Below are positions 46,742-56,798 of a stretch of DNA of 64,000 nucleotides, in pieces. The DNA is from Turbatrix aceti (taxonomy: Eukaryota; Nematoda; Chromadorea; Rhabditida; Panagrolaimidae): positions 8,022,718 to 8,086,717 of the forward strand of contig OZ017768.1 in assembly GCA_963969345.1 (NCBI GenBank), given 5' to 3'. The position numbers and the translations under genes are program-made. The notes below the pieces were generated by a model. The model searched no databases, was not told where the DNA came from, and worked only from the letters and a program-made list of their open reading frames with translations. The stretch's first letter is position 1. Each line of letters opens with the position of its first letter.

Positions 46742-46879
46742 TCAGTCAAATATGTCAGCGATGTCTTCAGCAACTTTCAGACCCGCGCCACCGGCATTAA
46801 TAACATCACTGAAAATATTACCGGCGACAGTCGTTGTGAAGAAAGCGACGAGAAGGAGGATGGTGTACAGGAAGTTCAT
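46742..46879 (-). CDS. Secreted peptide P4
   Basis: 45 codons: signal peptide MNFLYTILLLVAFFTTTVAG, then a ~25-residue mature peptide beginning NIFSDVINAGG and ending AEDIADIFD, which is acidic, Gly/Ala-spaced and lacks cysteine. The upstream region has the family promoter blocks and CATAAATACGAGCTC. Divergent to P5. Confidence 0.78.
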   Translation of the reverse strand: MNFLYTILLLVAFFTTTVAGNIFSDVINAGGAGLKVAEDIADIFD

Positions 46880-47310
46880 TGTAGACAGGATTTATCCAAA
46901 AGATATGGAATTGTGAAAACTGAGCTCGTATTTATGCCCGCAGAAGTTCAACAATTTTGCTGTCACATCCGGAAAGTGCTTTTTTCGCGGTACAAAACTG
47001 ATGGGATTTTTACAAATGTCACAGAAATTGGAGTGCTTTACTGAGATACTCTCAAAATTACAGTACGGCTAAACAATACAAACTTCTGCAAAATCTGCAG
47101 AATAAGGGAATGCAGGAAAAGTCTTACTGTAAACTTGAGAGTTTCTCATTAAAGCACTCCGATTTCTGTGAAATTTGTAAAAATCCCATCAGTTTTGTAC
47201 CGCGAAAAAAGCACTTTCCGGATGTGACAGCAAAATTGTTGAACTTCTGCGGGCATAAATACGAGCTCGGTTTTCACAATTCCATATCTTTTGGATACAT
47301 CCTGTCTACA
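46880..47310. promoter_or_regulatory. Bidirectional promoter between P4 (-) and P5 (+)
   Basis: The same ordered blocks as the promoters in the first cluster occur on both sides of a short centre that includes GCAAAATCTGCAG. A TATA-like ATAAATA lies about 50 bases before each ATG. Confidence 0.65.
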
Positions 47311-47415
47311 ATGAACTTCCTGTACACCGTCCTCCTTCTCGTTGCTTTCTATTCAACGGCTGTCGCCGGCGATATTCTCACAGATGCTCTTGTCGTTGGC
47401 AGCTTATTTGGATGA
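47311..47415 (+). CDS. Secreted peptide P5 (P3-like)
   Basis: 34 codons with signal peptide MNFLYTVLLLVAFYSTAVAG and a mature part DILTDALVVGSLFG identical to P3, although the signal peptide and flanks have diverged. An identical mature 14-mer with a changed leader suggests the mature peptide is under constraint. Confidence 0.8.
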   Translation: MNFLYTVLLLVAFYSTAVAGDILTDALVVGSLFG

Positions 47416-47878
47416 TTTCAATTCATGATTGAAAAACTGTTTTAATAATGTGATAAATAAAATGCAAGCACGAATTTCGTACATGACGAAAAAAGTCAGA
47501 CTTTCCTAACAGATTAAGCGAACACAAGTTGTGGTAATTTTGGTCAGAATTGTCAAAAACGTCAAATTCACTCTTTCGTGTTTAGTTTTGCAGAATGTGT
47601 TGAGTTTCTAAGGACAGTTTTCATGTTATTGTATTTCTGGTTCGAATATGTATATTTAAAAAACATTCCATCTGCATTCTTGGGAAATTGTGGAAATAGA
47701 AGGAGTATGAGGGGGCTAATGGATTTCCCGTAAATGCACTTCGCAAAATCTGCAGAATTCCACTTTGAATGTGGGAAAATAATGTTTTGCAGAAAACATT
47801 GTACCGTACTCCAGAGCACATAAATACGAGCTCAGTGCACCCATTCCGTATCACTTGGATTCACCTTGTCTATAGACA

Positions 47879-48007
47879 ATGCAGTTCCTTCTCGCTATCC
47901 TTCTTCTCTTCGCCCTCGTCGGCACATCTGTTCAATTACCTTTCGAGATTGCCGAAGTAGGTGCCGAATTACTCACCGGCTTACTTGGTTCACTTTTCGA
48001 CAAATAA
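47879..48007 (+). CDS. Secreted peptide P8 (diverged leader)
   Basis: 42 codons. The leader MQFLLAILLLFALVGTSV differs from MNFLYT but the promoter has the family CATAAATACGAGCTC and a similar pre-ATG block. The mature part of ~24 residues begins QLPFEIAEVGAELL and ends TGLLGSLFDK, again amphipathic, acidic and cysteine-free, with an LLTGL motif like that of P2. Confidence 0.72.
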   Translation: MQFLLAILLLFALVGTSVQLPFEIAEVGAELLTGLLGSLFDK

Positions 48008-48118
48008 TTTCTGGTTTTATTCCAATTCTCTAAAATAATTTTTGAATGCTGTGTGGGATAAATAAATGAAATGAATGCATGCCTTGCGTGAAAGCAGTTT
48101 GTGAGAAAGTGTTGAAAC

Positions 48119-48471
48119 CAGAAATGAAAATGGCCCGCCAAAGCCCGGCCCGGCCCGGCCCGGGCCCGTCCCAAGCCCGGGCCGGGCTTGGGCGGGCCTG
48201 TGACTTTTCAGTAGGCCCGGAAAAGCCCGTTTTGGCCCGGTATTTAATCAATAATGCAAAAAATACAAAAAATTAACTGTATTTTGGTTATTTTTAACAA
48301 AATTTAGTCTCTACAGATAGAAAACATAGTATTTTGAGTAAAAACCAGTAATTTATGTTATTTATATAACGATTTGCTGCTACTTTTTTGGATGAAAATT
48401 TGAAAAAAAATACAGAATGGATAATTTCGGGCTGGGCTTGGGCCTAAAAATTAGGCCCGTTTTCATGTCTG
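48119..48471. mobile_element. hAT-type MITE, GGCCCGGGCC family, copy 2
   Basis: 353 bp, inverted relative to the copy at 58-403. The termini are CAGAAATGAAAA and TTTTCATGTCTG, and a perfect 8-bp duplication GTTGAAAC flanks it (48111-48118 and 48472-48479). Inserted just past the P8 3' end. Confidence 0.92.
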
Positions 48472-48738
48472 GTTGAAACGCCATCGCTACGAGAAACATT
48501 CAAACTGCCAGTGTACACGATCTCGATGTGAAGAAACTGTTTGTAACGCGAGTGTAGCACTGTCATAGAAAGTTATTCATCAGATTCAGTCGAAGTTGGC
48601 GTCAAAATTTCGAATATTTTTTAACATGATTGATTACCAAAGAGCGGGGATAATGAATGTAAACGAGCCAGTTGCAACTCTAACAAACGAATAGACTGAA
48701 AGAAACGCTGGGGCCGGTGAACTGGGAGAGCGCATTTT

Positions 48739-48800
48739 CATTTTTATTTATTTATTATTTACCTATTTATTTATTTATTTATTTAGTTATTTATTTTACC
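48739..48800. repeat. (ATTT)n microsatellite
   Basis: An imperfect run of TTTA/ATTT units in non-coding DNA between P8 and P6. Confidence 0.85.
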
Positions 48801-48900
48801 ATAACACAGTGGTTAGTTATCATTAGACCAGATGTTAGGAGACACAAATGATGTTCATGTATCATTTTATTAACTCTTATCACATTATCGAAACAGTTTT

Positions 48901-49032
48901 TCAGTCAAATTGGTCTGGAGTTAGCACATCGATGTTAAGTCCAGGTTCCTTAAAAATATCTTTGAAAATATTGCCGGCGACAGTCGTTGTGAAGAAGGCG
49001 ACGAGAAGGAGGATGGTGTACAGGAAGTTCAT
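48901..49032 (-). CDS. Secreted peptide P6
   Basis: 43 codons: signal peptide MNFLYTILLLVAFFTTTVAG, and a mature part of ~23 residues beginning NIFKDIFKEPGLN and ending VLTPDQFD. The leader is like that of P4 and the mature start NIF is shared, but the rest is different. Standard family promoter upstream (49033-49245). Confidence 0.78.
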   Translation of the reverse strand: MNFLYTILLLVAFFTTTVAGNIFKDIFKEPGLNIDVLTPDQFD

Positions 49033-49583
49033 TGTAGACACGATGTATCCAAAAGATATGGATTTGTGAAAACTGAGCTCATATTTATGCCCGCAGAAGT
49101 TCAACAATTTTGCTGTCACATCCGGAAAGTGCTTTTTCCCGGGTACAAAACTGATGGGGTTTTTACAAATTTCACAGAAATCGGAGTGCTTTAATGAGAA
49201 ACTCTCAAGTTTACAGTAAGACTTTTCCTGCATTCCCTTATTCTGCAGATTTTGCAGAAGTGCATTTACGGGAAATCCATTAGCCCCCTCATACTCCTTC
49301 TATTTCCACAATTTCCCAAGAATGCAGATGGAATGTTTTTTAAATATACATATTCGAACCAGAAATACAATAACATGAAAACTGTCCTTAGAAACTCAAC
49401 ACATTCTGCAAAACTAAACACGAAAGAGTGAATTTGACGTTTTTGACAATTCTGACCAAAATTACCACAACTTGTGTTCGCTTAATCTGTTAGGAAAGTC
49501 TGACTTTTTTCGTCATGTACGAAATTCGTGCTTGCATTTTATTTATCACATTATTAAAACAGTTTTTCAATCATGAATTGAAA

Positions 49584-49688
49584 TCATCCAAATAAGCTGC
49601 CAACGACAAGAGCATCTGTGAGAATATCGCCGGCGACAGCCGTTGAATAGAAAGCAACGAGAAGGAGGACGGTGTACAGGAAGTTCAT
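49584..49688 (-). CDS. Secreted peptide P7 (P5 mirror copy)
   Basis: 34 codons, the same product as P5 in mirror orientation. Its promoter side leads into the tandem array, which begins at 50183, so its divergent partner is missing or displaced beyond the array. Confidence 0.8.
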   Translation of the reverse strand: MNFLYTVLLLVAFYSTAVAGDILTDALVVGSLFG

Positions 49689-52600
49689 TGTAGACAGGAT
49701 GTATCCAAAAGATATGGAATTGTGAAAACCGAGCTCGTATTTATGCCCGCAGAAGTTCAACAATTTTGCTGTCACATCCGGAAAGTGCTTTTTTCGCGGT
49801 ACAAAACTGATGGGATTTTTACAAATTTCACAGAAATCGGAGTGCTTTAATGAGAAACTCTCAACTTTACAAAACGGTTTTTTCTGTAAAACATTATTTC
49901 CCCCGATTCAAAGTGGAATTCTGCAGATTTTGCAACATGCACGCAAAGTGCGATCATGGGACATCCGTTAGAGCTTCCTCATGTTCATTCCATTTTTACA
50001 GCTTCCCAAGGATTCAGTACTGTAAAAAGTCACCAAATGGGATTTTTAAAAAAATATTCAAACAAGTAACAAAAAAACTTTTCTTAGAAACTCAAAATGG
50101 ATTTCCCGTGATCGCACTCCGCGGACATTTTGCAAAGCTAAACCGCGAAATCTGCAGAATTTCACTGAAAAAATAATGTTTTACACCCATCTAAAAGCAA
50201 ATGTGTCCGTTTATACGTACGCAAATGAAAGCTCTGGGTACCGGGTATAGTCTTAAAAGATGCGCTAGAACATGGGGATCACGAAATGGTACCTCATTTT
50301 TTTATCGGATCAACGGATAAGCTTAAATCCGGCTTTATCTGAAATACACAAATTTCATTTCCGAGGCACATGAGTATAGCTATTCGATTGCATTTAACGA
50401 GTAGATTCCAAAATAAACGCAATTTTTATCAAAAAGTGAGGAGAAAGTTGTCAAAAATGGCATAAATTGTGCCAAAAACCTCCAAAAGTTTTGAGTGGTA
50501 TCCGTCGAACCGTCTCAACGAGAGGATTCCAAATATGTCAAAATTTTGATCACAAATCTCCAACAAAGTAATCAAATTTGCATAAAGGTCAATAAAATGA
50601 CGTTTTTGTCGCGTGCGTCCGTGTCTCCATCATTATGCGTGTGCGTTCGTTTTTCGTCGTGAAAGTCGTTCAATCGTAAAAATCGTGGCAATAGGCTTAT
50701 TTCTTTTTCGTTTTCAGTCGTTTCAAATCGTTTTGGTCGTTTTTTGGTAAGAATTGTGTCATTTTTATCGTAAAATTCGTTTTGGATCGTTTTTTGACGT
50801 AAAAATCGTGGCCGCAGGCCAAATCGTTGCATTCGTGATTCGTTCAATCGTTTTTTTCGTCAAAAATGTTGTTTTTTCATCGTGTTTATTCATGTATGCG
50901 TTTTAGGTAAGAGTTGTTTCGAGTCGTTTTCGTTGTGTTTCAGATCTTTTTTGACTGTTGTAGAAATCTGAGTCGGAGGCTATGGTGCTGATTTGTTGCC
51001 TTCGTGATTCGTTTTGAATCTTTTTGGCAACAAAAATGTTTTTTGTTGTAAGACGTCTCAAATCGTTTTCCATTGTTGTCGCATCGTCTCAAAATCAGTT
51101 TTTATTGCTTTTTGACCGTGGTGGATCCTTTTTTTGTCGTTTTGATCGAGTTTGTCGTAGCATCCCGAAGGGCAGTCCGCATCTTTCAATTTTTCAAAAA
51201 AAAGTTATTTGAAATTTCACGGTTTCTGACCGCCTCCGAGTGGTAAATGTCAAAAAAAAGAAGCGGAGCGAACCCACGAATTTAAAAAAAAACTACGGCA
51301 AGGCCTTCAGGTACACGATATCGATCCCGCCCGAAATAATGACCCGATTTGGGTATGGCCCGGCCCGGTCAAGGTGATGCTGGTGTTTCCCCGTGCACGA
51401 ACCGGGCCGATTAGTTATTGCCCGGCCAACGGTCATTTTTTCGACCGGTTCAAACCTTTAAATCCAATTGGCCGAGCCCAGGCCGTGGAAAACATTGAAA
51501 AAACCTGAGTTTTGAAAATCCGAAGGTATTAACGACCTGAAGACCCGGATTTTCGGGATTTGCTAATTTTAATTTCGAGGCAAATGAATGTCATAGATCT
51601 TTCGATCGGATTTGACAAATGCCAACAAATCCGATGTGTCCAGTGCTGTCGGGTACCCGTCCGAAAACCTGACCCGATTCTTGGGCGGGTACTAGGGATT
51701 AAACCCTCCCCCGACTCGCGGAGCGATTCAACGAATTTTGGGGAGAAAATTGGGTTTCAGGGAATGAGCGAGAGCCGAGCGGATGTTTAAAAAAATAATG
51801 AAGAGCTGTAGCGGAACGAGCGACAAAATACAAAAAATAACAAAGTGGGAGCAGAGTGAGGGATAAAAAAGTAAATAGTTTTGTGTGTTTTTTTTTAAAT
51901 ACTGACAATTTTACACCGTTTTTTGATCCAATAAAATAAGTCGAAACAAAATATTTTTTCGGTTGTTTTTTGGGTTTTTAGGTACCCGAAATCGATCCGG
52001 CCCTAAAACACGACCCAATTCGGGTCCGGCCCGGCCCGATGAAGGCTATGCCGGTGTTTCCCCCTGCCCGAGCCGGACCGATTAGTTTTTATTGCCCGGC
52101 CCGAGCCAATGCCAATTTTTTTGACCGGGTCGAACCTTTAAAGCCAATTGGCCGGGCCCAGGCCGTGGAAATCATTGAAAAAACCTGAGTTTTGAGAACA
52201 CTAGACAGAATCCGAAGGTATCCAACCTGATAACCCGGAATGTCTGGAGTCGCAATTTTATTTCCGAATATATTTCTGATTTTTTAGAGAAAACAGCAAG
52301 AACAGAACTAATAAAATAATGGATCAGATCCAAAACTAATAAAATAAGGCAAAACCAAATAATTTTTCTTTTGGTTTTTGGGTTTTCAGGTACCCGAAAT
52401 CGATCCGGCCCGACCCGATTCTGGTGATCCCGTCCGAAAACTTAAAAAAAGTTTCCCCGTGCACGAACCGGGTCGATTATTTTTTATTGCCCGACCCGAG
52501 CCATTTTTTGACCGGGTCGCGGAAAACATCGGAAAAACCTGAGTTTTGAGAACCCGTACCCGAAGGTATCCGATCTGAGAACCCGAAGTTTCGGGAATTG

Positions 52601-52695
52601 CTAATTGTAATTCTGAGGTAAATGAATGTCATAGATGTTTCGATCCGATTTGACAAATGCCAACAGATATCACAAATGCCACCAGATATCGTGTC

Positions 52696-52803
52696 CAGTG
52701 CTGTCGGATACCCGACCGAAAACCCGACCCGATTTTGGGCGGGTATGCAAAAATTTGGGTTTTGGGTCGGGTACCCGAGCGGTTCAGTTTTTTTGCATCA
52801 CTG
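52696..52803. mobile_element. Short hAT-type MITE in the array unit
   Basis: 108 bp starting CAGTGCTGTCGGATACCCG and ending at CACTG, flanked by the perfect 8-bp duplication ATCGTGTC (52688-52695 and 52804-52811). It is present at the same place in units 2 (56186-56293) and 3 (59312-59419), so it inserted before the array expanded. Confidence 0.85.
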
Positions 52804-53274
52804 ATCGTGTCCGTTTGGGTGCTTACAAATGAAGCTTTCGAAATTTGAGAGTAGTTCCAAAAGATGTCATTCGGTTTAGCGTCTGCGTTCGTAGCCGAAA
52901 GCCGATTCGTGTTTTGTCGTTTGAATTCGTTTTAATCGTTTATCGTCCTAATTCGTTTTCGTCGTAGGATTCGTTGGAATCGTTTTTTCGTCGCGAGTCG
53001 TCTAATATCGTTTTTGATCGTTCTTCATCGTTTGGGTCGTTTTATATCGTTGTGCATCGTCTTTGTATCGTTTTAGGTCGTTTCTGTTCGTTTTAAATCG
53101 TTTTAGTTCGTTTTCTTCGTTTTTGTTCGGTCTAAATCGTTTTACTTCGTTCTAAATCGTTTTAGTTCGTTTTCTTCGTTTTACTTCGTTCTAAATCGTT
53201 TTTCTTCGTTTTACTTCGTTCTAAATCGTTTTTCTTCGTTTTTTTCGTTCTTCTTTTCGTCTAAATCGTCAAGA

Positions 53275-53308
53275 TCTCCGCAGCCCGAAGGGCTGCGAAG
53301 ATCTTGTT
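53275..53308. terminator. Terminal hairpin of array unit 1
   Basis: A 16-17 bp stem with a GAA loop and a single mismatch, repeated at the end of every unit (near 56760, 59886 and 63937). Interpreted as the 3' end signal of a rolling-circle element; it is not a bacterial terminator. Confidence 0.6.
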
Positions 53309-56300
53309 ACACCCATCTAAAAGCAAATGTGTCCATATGTACGTACGCAAATGAAAGCTCTGGGTACCGGGTATAGTCTTAAAAGATGCGCTAGAACATG
53401 GGGATCACGAAATGGTACCTCATTTTTTTATCGGATCAACGGATAAGCTTAAATCCGGCTTTATCTGAAATACACAAATTTCATTTCCGAGGCACATGAG
53501 TATAGCTATTCGATTGCATTTAACGAGTAGATTCCAAAATAAATGCAATTTTTATCAAAAAGTGAGGAGAAAGTTGTCAAAAATGGCATAAATTGTGCCA
53601 AAAACCTCCAAAAGTTTTGAGTGGTATCCGTCGAACCGTCTCAACGAGAGGATTCCAAATATGTCAAAATTTTGATCACAAATCTCCAACAAAGTAATCA
53701 AATTTGCATAAAGGTCAATAAAATGACGTTTTTGTCGCGTGCGTCCGTGTCTCCATCATTATGCGTGTGCGTTCGTTTTTCGTCGTGAAAGTCGTTCAAT
53801 CGTAAAAATCGTGGCAATAGGCTTATTTCTTTTTCGTTTTCAGTCGTTTCAAATCGTTTTGGTCGTTTTTTGGTAAGAATTGTGTCATTTTTATCGTAAA
53901 ATTCGTTTTGGATCGTTTTTTGACGTAAAAATCGTGGCCGCAGGCCAAATCGTTGCATTCGTGATTCGTTCAATCGTTTTTTTCGTCAAAAATGTTGTTT
54001 TTTCATCGTGTTTATTCATGTATGCGTTTTAGGTAAGAGTTGTTTCGAGTCGTTTTCGTTGTGTTTCAGATCTTTTTTGACTGTTGTAGAAATCTGAGTC
54101 GGAGGCTATGGTGCCGATTTGTTGCCTTCGTGATTCGTTTTGAATCTTTTTGGCAACAAAAATGTTTTTTGTTGTAAGACGTCTCAAATCGTTTTCCATT
54201 GTTGTCGCATCGTCTCAAAATCAGTTTTTATTGCTTTTTGACCGTGGTGGATCCTTTTTTTGTCGTTTTGATCGAGTTTGTCGTAGCATCCCGAAGGGCA
54301 GTCCGCATCTTTCAATTTTTCAAAAAAAAGTTATTTGAAATTTCACGGTTTCTGACCGCCTCCGAGTGGTAAATGTCAAAAAAAAGAAGCGGAGCGAACC
54401 CACGAATTTAAAAAAAAACTACGGCAAGGCCTTCAGGTACACGATATCGATCCCGCCCGAAATAATGACCCGATTTGGGTATGGCCCGGCCCGGTCAAGG
54501 TGATGCCGGTGTTTCCCCGTGCACGAACCGGGCCGATTAGTTATTGCCCGGCCAACGGTCATTTTTTCGACCGGTTCAAACCTTTAAATCCAATTGGCCG
54601 AGCCCAGGCCGTGGAAAACATTGAAAAAACCTGAGTTTTGAGAATCCGAAGGTATTAACGACCTGAAGACCCGGATTTTCGGGATTTGCTAATTTTAATT
54701 TCGAGGCAAATGAATGTCATAGATCTTTCGATCGGATTTGACAAATGCCAACAAATCCGATGTGTCCAGTGCTGTCGGGTACCCGTCCGAAAACCTGACC
54801 CGATTCTTGGGCGGGTACTAGGGATCAGGGTGGCGAAGAGGGGATTCCCATGGGAAATATCCCGGGAATTATCCCGGGATTCCCATCTATCATGGGAAAA
54901 TTCCCCACGGAATTTTGAAAATGCGCGATCCCGCCTAAAATATCACCGTTATTTTACGCAGGAGCGTGCTTTTTTCTTTCAAATTAGGGAAATGATTTTA
55001 TTTTCATTGTTAAATTTAATACATTAATAAAATAAGTGTGTTTTTGGATATCTTTTTTGTATGAACATGTACTTTTTTAAACGTACCAAAAAATACCCCC
55101 GGGGACTCCCATGGGACTCCCATGGGAATCCCATGGGATAATTCCCCTATTTCTAATTCCCATGGGAGTTTCGCCACCCTGCTAGGGATTAAACCCTCCC
55201 CCGACTCGCGGAGCGATTCAACGAATTTTGGGGAGAAAATTGGGTTTCAGGGAATGAGCGAGAGCCGAGCGGATGTTTAAAAAAATAATGAAGAGCTGTA
55301 GCGGAACGAGCGACAAAATACAAAAAATAACAAAGTGGGAGCAGAGTGAGGGATAAAAAAGTAAATAGTTTTGTGTGTTTTTTTTTAAATACTGACAATT
55401 TTACACCGTTTTTTGATCCAATAAAATAAGTCGAAACAAAATATTTTTTCGGTTGTTTTTTGGGTTTTTAGGTACCCGAAATCGATCCGGCCCTAAAACA
55501 CGACCCAATTCGGGTCCGGCCCGGCCCGATGAAGGCTATGCCGGTGTTTCCCCCTGCCCGAGCCGGACCGATTAGTTTTTATTGCCCGGCCCGAGCCAAT
55601 GCCAATTTTTTTGACCGGGTCGAACCTTTAAAGCCAATTGGCCGGGCCCAGGCCGTGGAAATCATTGAAAAAACCTGAGTTTTGAGAACACTAGACAGAA
55701 TCCGAAGGTATCCAACCTGATAACCCGGAATGTCTGGAGTCGCAATTTTATTTCCGAATATATTTCTGATTTTTTAGAGAAAACAGCAAGAACAGAACTA
55801 ATAAAATAATGGATCAGATCCAAAACTAATAAAATAAGGCAAAACCAAATAATTTTTCTTTTGGTTTTTGGGTTTTCAGGTACCCGAAATCGATCCGGCC
55901 CGACCCGATTCTGGTGATCCCGTCCGAAAACTTAAAAAAAGTTTCCCCGTGCACGAACCGGGTCGATTATTTTTTATTGCCCGACCCGAGCCATTTTTTG
56001 ACCGGGTCGCGGAAAACATCGGAAAAACCTGAGTTTTGAGAACCCGTACCCGAAGGTATCCGATCTGAGAACCCGAAGTTTCGGGAATTGCTAATTGTAA
56101 TTCTGAGGTAAATGAATGTCATAGATGTTTCGATCCGATTTGACAAATGCCAACAGATATCACAAATGCCACCAGATATCGTGTCCAGTGCTGTCGGATA
56201 CCCGACCGAAAACCCGACCCGATTTTGGGCGGGTATGCAAAAATTTGGGTTTTGGGTCGGGTACCCGAGCGGTTCAGTTTTTTTGCATCACTGATCGTGT

Positions 56301-56798
56301 CCGTTTGGGTGCTTACAAATGAAGCTTTCGAAATTTGAGAGTAGTTCCAAAAGATGTCATTCGGTTTAGCGTCTGCGTTCGTAGCCGAAAGCCGATTCGT
56401 GTTTTGTCGTTTGAATTCGTTTTAATCGTTTATCGTCCTAATTCGTTTTCGTCGTAGGATTCGTTGGAATCGTTTTTTCGTCGCGAGTCGTCTAATATCG
56501 TTTTTGATCGTTCTTCATCGTTTGGGTCGTTTTATATCGTTGTGCATCGTCTTTGTATCGTTTTAGGTCGTTTCTGTTCGTTTTAAATCGTTTTAGTTCG
56601 TTTTCTTCGTTTTTGTTCGGTCTAAATCGTTTTACTTCGTTCTAAATCGTTTTAGTTCGTTTTCTTCGTTTTACTTCGTTCTAAATCGTTTTTCTTCGTT
56701 TTACTTCGTTCTAAATCGTTTTTCTTCGTTTTTTTCGTTCTTCTTTTCGTCTAAATCGTCAAGATCTCCGCAGCCCGAAGGGCTGCGAAGATCTTGTT
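53309..56798. repeat. Array unit 2, with MITE insertion
   Basis: 3,490 bp because of the insertion at 54826-55181. Carries the alternative variants GTCCATATGTACG, AAATAAATGC and GATGCCGG, shared with unit 4. Confidence 0.88.
54826..55181. mobile_element. hAT-type MITE, CCCATGGG family, copy 1
   Basis: 356 bp with termini CAGGGTGGCGAA and TTCGCCACCCTG. The perfect 8-bp duplication CTAGGGAT lies at 54818-54825 and 55182-55189. The empty site is visible in units 1, 3 and 4 (GGTACTAGGGATTAAACC). The subterminal regions are rich in CCCATGGGA palindromes. Confidence 0.95.

Larger units (their letters stand above)
47134..49865. repeat. Inverted-repeat pair around the second peptide cluster
   Basis: Arms 47134-47753 and 49246-49865 mirror each other (coordinate sum 96,999). 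They carry P5 and P7 with their promoters and 3' flanks. Between them lie P8, a MITE and P6. This repeats the inverted-duplication theme of the first cluster with older divergence at the ends. Confidence 0.85.
50183..53308. repeat. Array unit 1
   Basis: Complete 3,126-bp unit; carries the variants GTCCGTTTATACG, AAATAAACGC and GATGCTGG, which are shared with unit 3. Confidence 0.88.
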
